This document shows, piece after piece, positions 1 to 10,271 of a stretch of 27,593 nt of DNA; position 1 is the first letter of the stretch, and each line of letters opens with the position of its first letter. A model generated the notes under the pieces. That model did no database searches. It saw only the letters and a list, made by a program, of their open reading frames with translations, and was not told the DNA's origin. The stretch is taken from positions 1-27,593 of the forward strand of contig MCFL01000310.1 of the NCBI GenBank assembly GCA_002102555.1. Direction: 5' to 3'. Both the position numbers and the translations under genes were made by a program. This DNA comes from Catenaria anguillulae PL171. Lineage: Eukaryota; Blastocladiomycota; Blastocladiomycetes; Blastocladiales; Catenariaceae.

Positions 1-1530
1 TGAGGGTTTTCGGGAACGATTTGGAGGTACGCCAAGGCGTCGCCCCAAAGGTTGTCGCAGAATACCTCATTCTTGGTCTTTCTCCGCCTTGTTTTCAAAT
101 CGTAGGACCTGTCGGATCCAACTCAAGCATCCAACCTGCCAATCACTCGCCTCACCATCTCTGCCAAATGCGACCTGATTGCCTGCGCCGACACAAAGTT
201 TGCAGTTGCTGTCCTCCAGCGTAACCCGGCGTCGGCCTCATTCCAATACACACTGATTGGCCGCGTCCAAGCCCATCACCAACCACTTGTTGGTCTCTGG
301 TTCCAGCAAACCCTCTCACAAACCCTCGTCATCAACTCGCAAGCAGAAACGCCATTCCCAAACGGCACGCGTCTCATGTCGCTTGCACAAGACCGAATCC
401 TCGCCAAGTACGGCCCACCCACCACGGCCTCCCCGTTGGCGAATGCGTCCACAACACCAGCCTTTGGCGGTTCCACGGCCCCCACTTCCCCACCCGTCAC
501 AGGTGCGCTCACCGTGACATCGATGCGCCGCATGGAACAAACGAACACGCCCACGGCGGTCGCCACGTCGGACGACCAACTGCTGGTTGCCCTGGATGCC
601 TGGCGCCTGAAAACATACAATGCACACACACTCGCTTGCCGCGATTCTGTGCTCGCGGGTGTGTTTGCGCGGCATCCCATGCAATGGATGTACCCAGTCG
701 AGTATCGCGGCCCGCCCGTGGGAGACGCAGGCAATGATTTGGGCCCCCTCAAATCGTGCTTGGTGTTTGCCACGAGGGAAAAGCTCATTGGCATGCTTGC
801 GCTTCCGTACGACGGTAATCCGCATCGGGCCATGGGCGTACTGGCGCATCCGGACAAGATCAAGGACATGTGTGTGTCGGAAGATGGCAAGTATGCGTTT
901 ACGACCGGTGGCGAGTGGGATCAGGCGAGCGGCGCAGGGCCTGTCGCGGCGGCCGCCGTGGTCAAGATGTGGAGCTTGCACCCGCGCTTGCTCGATGTGC
1001 AGGCGGCACGCGGCGGCCAGGGTATGCAGCCATTTGAGTACCTGGTGAATCCCACGGGTGATCCGGCAATCCGAAGGCATTTGGAGGACTTGTTTTACTA
1101 TGCGCAAATTCGCGAGGCGGGCGAAAACGCCCCGGGTGTCGTGCATCGGCTCAAGGAAAAGGTTGGGCTGAGCATGTTGCCTGACCTGTTGCGTGCACTG
1201 GGCCATTTCCCGTCTGAGCGCGATGTCCAGCAGATGGTCAGTGTGTTGGAACTCAAGGCGGTCGAGCAGGGCAGGCCGAGCGATTGCACATTTGAGGATG
1301 TGATTCGGACGTTTTTGCAGTTTCGAGATGCAGTGCCAGTGGTACCTGGGGATGTCAAGGAGGCTGTCAAGAGGGCAAAGGAGTGGAACATGGGCGATCT
1401 CAAGTCCTTCTTGATGACGTATGGCGAGGGAATGAGTGCAGATGAGGTGGACAAGGTTGGGTACTTGTTGGACGAGTTGGAACTTGGGGGCCAAGAGGAG
1501 GATGAATACGAGGAGAGTGCGAGGGTTTGA
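1..1530 (+). CDS. CFAP251: CFAP251/WDR66, C-terminal part (gene runs off the left edge)
   Basis: Cilia- and flagella-associated protein of the calmodulin- and spoke-associated complex, which sits at the base of radial spoke 3 in the axoneme. Seen: two coding pieces, 1-26 and 106-1530, joined across a 79-nt intron (donor GTACGC at 27, acceptor TAG ending 105). Both splice ends are in phase 0. The first half reads as the last WD40 blades, with segments such as CDLIACADTKFAVAVLQ and a WSLHP strand end. From about position 1070 it changes to a helical, EF-hand-like C-terminal domain. The motif LEDLFYYAQIREAG and the later LLRALGHFPSE are characteristic of the WDR66/CFAP251 C-terminus. An acidic tail (EEDEYEES) precedes the TGA. 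The N-terminal WD40 repeats lie outside the window. Presence of this gene implies a motile flagellated stage. Family assignment is from remembered patterns, not an alignment. Confidence 0.87.
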
Positions 1531-2193
1531 AGCTTTCTTTGCATCGATATTCTCCTTCAGTTCGACATATGTGCACGATCTGGTTGCGTCGCGTGTCCCG
1601 ATCATGGACACGTCGACATGCGTTGGCTCTGCTCACCTCGCAATGTCGAAGTCATCCAACATAGACTCTCTTGTCTCTGTGCCATGAAACAGTGTTAACA
1701 GTGTTACTACTTGACACCCATCGACTGAAGACCATGTCCGATGACCACAATACGATGTTGATCTTTGTTGCAATTGCGCTCAACACATTATTTTTACATG
1801 ACGCTCGCCGTCGTGCAAGGCCCCAGAATTTTCAGCCACGTTCATTTGCGGTGCAGGCACGAAGTGAACACGACCAGCGTCCAATCATTGTCTTGCTGCA
1901 AATGCGTATGCAAAAGCACTCTCAGATCTGCCTTTTTGCAGTTTGAAAACGCGTCGGTCGCGTGCACTGGACGCCACCTTGGCACATTCAGCTGCAGGAC
2001 GAAATGAGATGGCCCCACACTTGTTCTCGAAGGCCTTTCGGCTCGCTTCTTATCCATCGCACGGTAAAAAATTCGCCAGCATATAAAGACTGCGCAATTC
2101 CCGGCTGCACTGTCCCCCCTCTGTTCCCCGCCTCGTCCCATGCGCGAGCGATATCCATCGACAACTTCATCAACACCCAACTAAGCCGACACC
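1531..2193. other. Intergenic region with promoter of the acyl-CoA synthetase gene
   Basis: About 660 bases between the CFAP251 stop and the next start codon. I see no convincing coding sequence: the short open frames here lack splice-consistent extensions or recognisable motifs. The right end holds a TATA box and a C-rich leader. Confidence 0.7.
2082..2088 (+). promoter_or_regulatory. TATA box (TATAAAG) of the acyl-CoA synthetase gene
   Basis: TATAAAG lies 112 bases upstream of the ATG at 2194. It is followed by a pyrimidine/C-rich leader and a strong start context (GACACCATGG). The same heptamer precedes at least three other genes in the window. Confidence 0.7.
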
Positions 2194-4841
2194 ATGGAAC
2201 TCATTTGGGGCAGCCCCACCCTCAAGCCAGACACGGTCTTCACCATCGAATCGCCCGGCGCCAAGGCCGTCCCCGGCGAGACAAAGGTGCTCATCCTTGC
2301 TCCTTTGCCGTATTCGATGGGCCTTTCAGCCTGGTGGCTGATCCGTATTGGTCCTTTGCATCCTGTAGCCCCGTCGTGCAGCGTATCTCGGCGACAAGGA
2401 CCTCTCTGGCCCGCCCAAGCGCAGTATGTTTCATGCCCTCGGCATGCCGCCGAGCTGTTGGTCAAGGAAGACTGCTGACGATATGCCGACACATTTGCCG
2501 TGTTTAGCCCCGACCATTTACGAAGTCTTTGACCGTACCTCTCGCCTCTATGGCTCGCGCCCGTACCTGGGCCACCGCCCAATTGTCGATGGCGTCGCAC
2601 AGCCCTATGAGTGGCAATCGTACGCCGAAGTGCGCGCGCGTGTCACCAACGTTGGGTACATATTGCGCTTTGTCGTTCGGACATGTCGTTGCGGGTTTGA
2701 ATTGTCAATCTGACGAAGCAAGTGATTGTCCACAGTGCTGGTCTCGTTGCCAAAGGCCTGGCGCCCGAAACCATCGTCGGTATCTACGCCATCAACTGCC
2801 CCGAATGGATCATTGCTTGCTTGGGCATGTACCGCCAAAACATGATTTGCTGCCCGCTGTACGACACGCTCGGCGACGAAGCTGTCAGTCACATTATCGG
2901 GCAGACCGAAATGAAGTTGACTTTTGCTCATGCGTCCAAGGTTCGCCTCCATTTTCGCTCTGTTCCATCCGTCTGAACAACCTACTGGATCTTGCTGACG
3001 AATTCTATTTCTGCGCAACAGGTTAAGAACATTCTCAAGCTGCGCAGCCAATTTACTACTCTGCACACCATCGTCACCTTTGGCACGGTAGCCGACGACG
3101 TGGCCAAGCAAGCCAAAGACGCCGGGCTGGACGTGCTGTCGATCTTGGATTTGGAAAAGCTCGGGCAGAGCAAACCCATCAACGAAACGATCCCCAACCC
3201 CGGTGCGTCCCACTCACTTCTTTCCAACCAATTTCTTGCGTCCTTGACTGAAATATCTCGCTACTCCAACAGAAAACACGGCCACCATCTGCTACACGTC
3301 GGGCACAACAGGCGTGCCCAAAGGCGCCATGCTGACGCACTTTATGGCCATGTCGTGCACGCACGGCGTCACGACGGCCATGAATAATGGTCGGTTTGCC
3401 AAGTTTGAGAGCGGCGGCATTCACTTTTCGTACCTGCCGCTGGCGCACGTGTTTGAAAACACGGTCCAGTGGTTTGTGATTCAGCATGCGGGCTGTGTTG
3501 GATTTTACCAGGGCGATCCGCTCAAGATTCTCGAGGATTTGCAGGTGCTCAAGCCTACGTGTTTCATTAGTGTGCCGAGGTTGCTGAATCGCATTTGTAC
3601 GTATACGCGAGTCACGCCTCCTTCCGAGCGGCACTCACACAACAGCTGACGCGAACGCATGCGTGTGCTCTGCCCCTGTAGACGACAAGGTGTGGGCGGG
3701 CATCCGGGCCAAGGGCGGCATTGCGGAAACACTCTTCCGAACGGCATTCGAGTCCAAGCGCGCGGCGCTCAAGACGGGATACAACAAGAGCATGATTTGG
3801 GACAACTTGGTGTTTTCCAAGGTGCAGGCTGCGCTCGGCGGCCGCGTCACGTTCATCTTGTCTGGATCCGCACCTCTGTCGGGCGAGGTCATGGAATTCT
3901 TGCGCGTGTGCTTTGCGTGCGAGGTGCTCGAGGGATATGGTCAGACCGAAGTACGTGTAACCCCTGGTCAAGTCTCCTTATTTCACCATCAAGACGTGGC
4001 TCATGCTTTGTCCATCGTGCGTATACTTGTAGGTATGTGCAGCAGCGACCATCACTTGGTGCGGCGACTACGAAACGGGCCACGTTGGCGTGCCCATTCC
4101 AAGCTGCGAAATCAAGCTGATTGATGTGCCCGAAATGAACTACCACGCGACCGACAAGCCTTGCCCACGGGGCGAGATTTGTATTCGCGGCAGCAACTCG
4201 TTCAAGGGGTACTACAAGGAGCCCGAAAAGTCAAAGGATGCCGTTGACAAGGATGGGTGGGTGCATACTGGTGACGTGGGCATGTGGGATTCCAAGGGGC
4301 GGTTGGTCATTATCGATCGGGTCAAGGTATGCAACGTCATGGGTACATGCCACATGAGTAATCACAACGTATCGCTGCTGACGACTACAATCTCCATGTG
4401 TAGAACATTTTCAAACTGTCGCAAGGCGAATACGTTGCGCCCGAAAAGATCGAGGGCATCTACACCCAGCACCCGCTCTGTGCGCAGGCCTTTGTCTACG
4501 GCCACTCGCTCGAGTCGTGCACCGTTGGCGTGATTGTCGTTGACGAGCCCGAGTTCAAAAAATGGGCCGTGTCCAAGAACCTGCCCGAAGCGGCCGACAA
4601 GGACGTGAAATCGCTGATTGGTGATCCGGCTGTTGTCAAGGCTGCGCTCACGGCGCTGCAAGAGTTTGGCAAGGAGCACGGGCTCAAGGGATTCGAAAAC
4701 ATTCGCGCATGCCACTTGACAACCGCCTTGTTCTCGGTCGAGGACAACACGTTGACACCCACGTTCAAGTTGAGGAGGAACGATGCAAAGGCAAAGTATC
4801 AAGAGGTGCTGGATGCCCTGTATCGGTCCCTCGCCGAGTAA
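2194..4841 (+). CDS. Long-chain acyl-CoA synthetase (fatty-acid:CoA ligase, AMP-forming)
   Basis: Activates long-chain fatty acids to acyl-CoA through an acyl-AMP intermediate, feeding lipid synthesis and beta-oxidation. I assemble nine exons with consistent phases: 2194-2286, 2369-2423, 2508-2655, 2736-2940, 3022-3202, 3273-3596, 3682-3950, 4033-4326 and 4404-4841. They encode 668 residues, the usual length for ACSL/Faa proteins. Visible motifs: P-loop YTSGTTGVPKG (about 235-245), the adenylation motif EGYGQTE (419-425), GWVHTGD (500-506), the hinge IIDRVK (518-523) followed by NIFKLSQGEYVAPEKIE, and a C-terminal lysine in TPTFKLRR. The N-terminal block ending PPKRTPTIYEVFDR matches the family. 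No long N-terminal membrane segment and no SKL-like peroxisomal tail are visible (C-terminus SLAE). The weakest junction is the first intron, because its donor is GTGCTC. A TATAAAG box and a strong Kozak context support the start. Confidence 0.93.
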
Positions 4842-5658
4842 GTCCTGTTGTCGTCTTGTACATTTTTCCAGCGCTGGCGAGCAAGGGTTGTCATGTTTGT
4901 CGTTTTTTCTCTGTTTCTCTCTGGCCCGCAGCTCCTTACTGCCTTTTTACTTGTTTCCAAAGTCGTGTCGTTTCTGTTTCTTCTTGACCAACAGCCTCTC
5001 AATTGTTCTCCCAGTTTGCAACTGAGGTCGTCCCATGCACTGTGAATAAAATGCCTTGTCATTGGACTCACAACGTATACAGGAGCCACAGACGTGCAAA
5101 CAGCTTGGATTTCGAGTTTTGAGGTGATCGAAGATGGAGAATATAAGAGGGCTAAAGCAGCAAGAGGGTACGCCTCCTTCACATGATGAGGGGCTTTGGT
5201 CGACATCTCCCATTCAGGACGGAAAACGATCCATGCACTTGAAAATTGTGCAGAAGTATAAAGAGTACGGGATCCACATTTCCCACCTTCCAAGGGTCAA
5301 GCCAGGTGCAATCCAACATGAGTGATTCCAGTCACATCCAAGGCCGCGCAATGTGGCATCTTCAGGTTATTCCGGACTCTGTCACCCACTTCCAATCAAA
5401 TTGAGAAGCGAGTCGCTAGGGCGGCCTCACCCATAGGCGGCGACCGGAGGTCAAGCGGGCTGATCGAGGAACGCGAATGGCTCTGTGGCGAGCAACTGTG
5501 GCGCCTAGTCTTCTGGATCTGTCACGGCATACAAGACACTCACTGGGATGGCGGGGAAAAGGGACAACGTCAGAGCGAGCAACAAGGCTGGGCTGGGAAA
5601 TGAATGTGAGCGAGCAATGCGCGCACGGCCCATAGGCACCGGAAGCTCGCAATCTGAC

Positions 5659-5671
5659 GGGGGGGGGGGGG
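5659..5671. repeat. G13 homopolymer
   Basis: A run of 13 guanines in non-coding DNA. It is probably a slippage-prone microsatellite, and its exact length may be a sequencing estimate. Confidence 0.8.
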
Positions 5672-6317
5672 ATGGGAAGGGCAGAGGAATGAGGAGGATT
5701 GCAGAAAGTTCAAAAGGGTTTGGATTCATTGTTTCTTGCATTCGCTGGTCGACTGCCCAAGATAGAGAGCGAGGGCAGTGGTTATTAATTACCCTACGCG
5801 TAGAGCACCGCCTGTTCTCATTGACGTGACGCAACCGCGATCAGAGGTGTGGTTGGACAAGTGCTGGCGCGCGTGCAGGCTCGACAAGGTCAGCGGCGAC
5901 ACCTGCAGCGAGTCTGATTAAGGCGTCCAGCGCAATAGATGTAAGTATATGTAAGTCGACACATGTACATACATATTCAATTCCACGCCGTTCGGCCGTT
6001 TCAAGACAGCGTTCAAGAACATTGTGTTTTCGCCTTGGTTCCGTCGTCCTTCTGCCGTGCTCACACCGCACGGTGTTCGTGTCGGAAGCGAGCGGTCGGA
6101 CAAAACGCACCGTTTGCTGCCGTGTTTTGTGTTTTGGGTCAGAGATCATGAACTCGGAGTACACATGCATTCCGTGCGTGGGTACCGCAAACCGCAAAGC
6201 AAGACCAGAGGGCACGCCAAGTAATGATTCATGCAAGCCAGAGCAGCTGATCAGGAGTCAGGCCGCGAGATTGCTGTTGCTTGCCAGATCACTGTGACTG
6301 AGATCCCGAGGCGAGGG

Positions 6318-6324
6318 TATAAAG
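6318..6324 (+). promoter_or_regulatory. TATA box (TATAAAG) of the metacaspase-like gene
   Basis: TATAAAG lies 158 bases before the ATG at 6476. It has the same heptamer and similar spacing to the other TATA boxes in this window. Confidence 0.7.
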
Positions 6325-6475
6325 ACCAAGCACCAGCCCGCCGTGCTTTCTTCCCTACTCTGCTGTCCCGATGTATCCCCGCGCACCCTCAGGCTGAAAC
6401 ATTCCGGCTCCAACCCACCACTACCACTACCACAACCCCCGACCACCGACCACCGCCACCAACACCAAACCAAGC

Positions 6476-7306
6476 ATGTCTACCCAAGCTCTCTGCGTCG
6501 GTCTCTCGTACCCTCAAGGTTGCAACGAGCTTGGCCTCCCGCCTCTGCCCTCTGCCGTCGACTCGACCGACTCGATGATCAACCTGGCCAACTCTGTCGG
6601 CGCCGAATGCGTCAGCACGCTCACCGACTGCGACGGCACGCCCGTGACGCGCGAAGACATTCTCACCGCGCTCGAAAACATGGTGGCCAATGCCCAGCCG
6701 GGCGATCAGCTCATGTTCTCTTACGCGGGGCACGCCGGCCAACTCGGCCCGCAAGCGCATGCCGGCGACACGACCGCGTTCAGCGAGGCTGACGGATACA
6801 ACGAGGTTTTGTGGGCGGCCGACGGGCCCATCACCGACAATGAGATCTTGAACATTCTCAAGGAGCTTCCCGAGGGCGCAAACATGACCATGGCGTTTGA
6901 CTCTGCGTCGTCGGGCTCGATTGCCGATCTCGACATGGGCCAGTGGATTCCCGGAAACGTCGTGTGCATTTCGGCCACGGCCGATGGCGAGGCACTCACG
7001 GGGTGCTCAAACTTGGCCGACAACATTGCTGCCGTGCTGGCCGAGAATCCGGGTATCACGTGGGCCGAGGCTGCAGGCATGATTGATTCCATGGACGGCA
7101 CGCAGACGTGTACCGTGTCGGCCAACAATGCCAGCTTGTTGAACGAGCCGCTGTTTGCAACGAGCGCAACCACCGAGGATACGGATATGGGCGCGTCCAT
7201 GGCCGTCATGAGCGAGTTGGAGGCCGCGCAAGCCGAGTGCTGTGATTCGTCGGCGCAGCAGCAAGATCAGGTGCAGGACGATTGCTGCGACGCGGATTGC
7301 TGCTAA
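6476..7306 (+). CDS. Metacaspase-like (peptidase C14 fold) pseudoenzyme with Cys-rich tail
   Basis: Single-exon gene, 276 residues. The fold reads as a type I metacaspase p20/p10 core: the opening strand ALCVGLSYP, the helix with conserved Asp29, TREDILTALENMVANAQPGD, then YAGHAGQ with the catalytic-dyad His at 86, DGYNEVLWAADG, and a CISATADGEA strand matching the family's SGCKDDQTS-type region. Odd point: the nucleophile motif DSCHSGS reads DSASSGS (residues 142-148, bases 6899-6919). Ala144 replaces the catalytic Cys and Ser replaces the following His. Protease activity is therefore not expected, although the rest of the reading frame is intact, which argues against simple decay. The C-terminus has clustered cysteines (ECC, DCCDADCC), perhaps metal-binding or palmitoylated. 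No propeptide, signal peptide or membrane segment is visible. Possible roles are a decoy or scaffold for an active metacaspase. A TATA box and leader support expression. Confidence 0.82.
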   Translation: MSTQALCVGLSYPQGCNELGLPPLPSAVDSTDSMINLANSVGAECVSTLTDCDGTPVTREDILTALENMVANAQPGDQLMFSYAGHAGQLGPQAHAGDTTAFSEADGYNEVLWAADGPITDNEILNILKELPEGANMTMAFDSASSGSIADLDMGQWIPGNVVCISATADGEALTGCSNLADNIAAVLAENPGITWAEAAGMIDSMDGTQTCTVSANNASLLNEPLFATSATTEDTDMGASMAVMSELEAAQAECCDSSAQQQDQVQDDCCDADCC

Positions 7307-7769
7307 GAACAAGGAGAAGCTGTGGTTTGGGTTGTACATAGTTTTGTGTGTGTATGCCAGTGTTGTTTCATTTCCTGGTATGCTGCCTCTTCCTCATTTC
7401 GCCTCGGATGGCGCATGTAGGTATTTGTGTTTCATCATTGCCTTCAATTGAAGTGATCCATTATATGTATCTTTCATTTTCGTACCTTCGCAAAAACTTG
7501 AATGTAAGTATCAGGGGCCCTCTTACCTAGTACCCCTGTAAGCATGTACGGCGTTAGAGAGGTGCGAACACACATGTATCAAAAGTCCGGAAATGAATGC
7601 GGGACCAACATAGTTCAGTTACGAGGCAAATTGACAATAGACTGGCAAGGCGGACCGCAGCTACTACCGCAAGCCAAACCGCTCAAATCACATTCTGAAG
7701 CTTCCAAATGGATTTCACTTCAAGTCGTAACAAGCGACTCGTCAGTCAATGCTCACAGGTAGGATGAAA
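7307..7769. other. Intergenic region between convergent genes
   Basis: About 460 bases of A/T-richer DNA separating two genes that point at each other. It should carry both 3' UTRs. I see no canonical AATAAA and no coding potential. Confidence 0.6.
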
Positions 7770-8577
7770 TCATTCACAGTAAGACGTACTCGAACTGTCC
7801 AAAAACTTGCCATTGACATCCGAGCCTGCAAATCCGATGTGCACTTGAATGTTGCACTTTGTCGTATCGCCCTGGCACTGCACGGGACACAAATCGTCCA
7901 GGCACCCGCATTCGGTGAAGTAACACTTTGTCGGCTCCCACTCCATGTAGCTGATGCTGCCTTGGAAGAGCGAAATGATGACGGTCCGGTACGGAATGTA
8001 CCATCCCTTGGCTTGATTCCACCACCGTTTCGCCGGCAATTCAAACTTGCGGCCTTGGTGCACTAGCGCCAGGGAAACGGTCACGTTGGATTGGGTTTGC
8101 AGGTACGTATAGGCTGCAAAAGTTTACAGAGAGTAGAACCAAGTCAATTGTAGCCTCGCAATAGAAAGGTTGGCCTGGCGCATACGTACTGTTGGGAACC
8201 GTCAACTTTGAGTACTCTGCGATGCGTGGGAAGAACATGGCCGACCGAATCGACGTGACCTCCGTGTTGGAATTGCCCTGCGCCACGACGCTCGTCGAGT
8301 ACACATTGATTTGCACGGCGACTTGGTCCTCAGCCGAATAGGTGGTCTTGTTGGGATTGAGCGAATTGTTGAGGACAAGTTGGCAGCCTGCGCCACCGCA
8401 CTGGCCGTTGGGGCCGCCGGGAACGCCAGTCGCGGCAGGTGCTGCTGATGTTGTGGATGTCGCGGTACTGGTTGACGTTTCAGCATACACTGCCCGAGAA
8501 AGGCTTGCCCAGAGGCAGATCAAGGCCAACAAGAGCCGGACGGTAACCATCCAGGCGGAGGTGCGGAGGCGTGGCAT
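7770..8577 (-). CDS. Secreted or cell-surface Cys-rich protein, family unknown
   Basis: Two exons, 8577-8190 and 8113-7770, encode 243 residues. The 76-nt intron has a perfect GTACGT donor and a pyrimidine-rich TTTTGCAG acceptor, and the phases match. The start is the first ATG (MPRLRTSAWM); the frame extends further upstream, but only with non-ATG codons. Residues about 10-32 form a signal peptide ending AVYA, followed by a Ser/Thr/Ala-rich linker (about 33-60) likely to be O-glycosylated. Then comes a folded region with several N-glycosylation sequons (NNS, NKT, NVT) and beta-strand-like patterning. Near the C-terminus is a Cys-dense stretch (KCYFTECGCLDDLCPVQC) suggesting disulfides. There is no GPI-type hydrophobic tail. 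I do not recognise the family. It may be a cell-wall or zoospore-surface protein, but that is a guess from the secretion features. Confidence 0.75.
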
Positions 8578-9132
8578 AATTGTTGAATCTTCGGCCGTGG
8601 ACAAGCAAGGGTTGTATTGTAGGCTGATTGCGGGTGGTCGGAAGTCGCTTACATGCAGGCACAGAAATCACTTACATGAACTGAATTGATGCTCACTCAT
8701 TCTTACCAACTACTCCATGTGAATATCCAAAGGCTGACGCGTCCGGTCTTCGTTTTGCACTGTTCGCAGCCCAAGCCAAAGGGAGTTCACTAGCAACGTG
8801 ACCAGACGATGAACACCCACGTTGACCAATGCTTCCGCCCAATGTATTATACTATGCGAATCTTGATCCTTGTGCATACTTACATGAACACCTCGGTTCA
8901 TACCAACGAGAGGCGCTGGTCGATGGCAATACGATCGAGCTCGCATCCGCCTGCCCGATTGTCACGAATGCCCGTATCAGAACAGAATTGCTTGTGCCGC
9001 CCCGTCGACCTCCTCGTACAAGATGATCTGCACCTATGACATAAGTAAACCTTCCCTCAAACGCCAAATCTGGTCGCCCACAATGCTTCGCGAATCAGAC
9101 TGGCATAAAATGCACTCTCATTCTCATGCAAT
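8578..9132. other. Intergenic region, divergent
   Basis: About 555 bases between the start of the secreted-protein gene (minus) and the ankyrin-type pseudogene (plus). I see no TATA box and no coding sequence that I can support. Confidence 0.55.
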
Positions 9133-10150
9133 ATGGATCAAGTCATCACAGACGACTCAAGCCCACACAAACGGCCGTCGCAGCTCCCGCCGGCGTTGCC
9201 AATTGAGGCCGCTGAACTGATTCTGTTCTTTGCCCCACTGCAACTCTCGCTCGCATCGATCACCGGCCAACACAACTCAATTCACAACATTTGCGCCGCC
9301 GCATTCACCTGCCTGCCGCCCCACCCAACCGGTTACAACGTGTTTGTGCCACGCTTTCGCAAAGGCGCCGCCAAACTGTGTGCCGACTAGCGCTTTATTG
9401 TCGCATTCATTCACCGCCTGCATCAGGGTGCGTTCGACTTTGTGAGTCGTAGCACGTTCAAAGCTGCGCTCGAGTACAATCGCGTGGATGTATTGAATTG
9501 GTGGGCAAACACGGCCAAGTTGGACCCTCCGGCGGGCGATGGTGCAAGGTTGAGAAGGGATCCTTGACGAGACATACCATGAAATGCAAAGCGTGGGATG
9601 CGCTTGATGAGCTGGCTCGCACCTTGTTTCTCACGGCTGTCGACATTGGATTGACTGACATTGATTTGACCGATTTGATGTAGGCTGGTGGGGAGCAAGA
9701 GTTGCAGGCAGTTGAAATGTGGCTCCTTTCCGATATTGAAGTAACGGAATGTGCCTCGTATTTGGTGTATCCTGCTTGGGAAGCCGGGTGTTCGCGCGCA
9801 TTGAAGGCATTTCTCAAAGGCAGGGGCGAGCATGTGTAGGATTTTGACGACATTGCAATGGATGTGTGCATCAGTGTTGCAGTGGAACTTGGCCACGTGC
9901 ACGTTCTGGAGTGTTTGCGTCGAAAGGCCTGGTGGCGTTGGCAAATGTCCCCAAGTGGGCTTGTCACTACCTCAGGATGGATGTTTTGGAATGGTACAAG
10001 GCCAACAAGGAATGAGTGGACCCGGGCAACAGTTGGGTCAACGAGCTGAAGTGCAATGGTGACAGTGAGCCGAAAATTTTGTGGGGCCGCCAAGGTGAAG
10101 AGATTGTGAAGTGGCTGCAAGTGAATGGGTTGGATCCAACAGGACGTTAA
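9133..10150 (+). pseudogene. Decayed ankyrin-type repeat gene (F-box-like N-terminus)
   Basis: The first 85 codons from the ATG at 9133 are intact. They hold an F-box-like leader (LPPALPIEAAELILFFAP) followed by QLSLASITGQHNSIHNICAAAFTCLPP. An in-frame TAG at 9388-9390 interrupts the frame, yet the same frame continues with ankyrin-like text: HRLHQGAFDF, then STFKAALEYNRVDVLNWWAN. Further repeat-like units appear in changing frames: VAVELGHVHVLECLRRKAWW (about 9868-9930), MDVLEWYKANKE (about 9980-10015), then EEIVKWLQVNGLDP up to a TAA at 10148-10150. These X-HVHVLEW-type units are typical of the large ankyrin-related families I associate with blastocladiomycete and amoebozoan genomes. Several stops and frame changes with no splice signals to remove them make this a pseudogene. 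It lies 121 bases from the 3' end of ARV1 on the other strand. Confidence 0.7.
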
Positions 10151-10271
10151 CGAGTCTCGCAATCTGGCCCTTGTCGCCGATGTGTGGACCGCAAGAACGA
10201 AGGTGGCTGATCCCACGGAAGGAGTGCGCTCAAGGTGGAGAACGTCTAAGCAATTTTCAATGCAGATGCTT

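Larger units (their letters stand above)
4842..6475. other. Long intergenic region; 3' end of ACSL and promoter of the metacaspase-like gene
   Basis: 1.6 kb without a gene I can support. AATAAA at 5045-5050 is a candidate poly(A) signal for the upstream gene. A run of 13 G lies at 5659-5671. A TATAAAG box at 6318 and a C/A-rich leader (CCACCA-type repeats, 6415-6475) belong to the next gene. Short open frames on both strands lack motifs, introns or good start contexts. Confidence 0.65.

Noticed and set aside
316-1611. Long open frame of 431 codons on the minus strand
   Set aside because: It is antisense to the CFAP251 coding region, has no family-like text, and its openness follows from the codon bias of the true gene.
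5134-5834. Several 60-110 codon open frames on both strands in the long gap
   Set aside because: No recognisable text, mutual overlaps, and start codons in poor context. Treated as chance frames.
8578-8604. Upstream extension of the secreted protein
   Set aside because: It can start only at a TTG codon; the first ATG directly precedes a good signal peptide.
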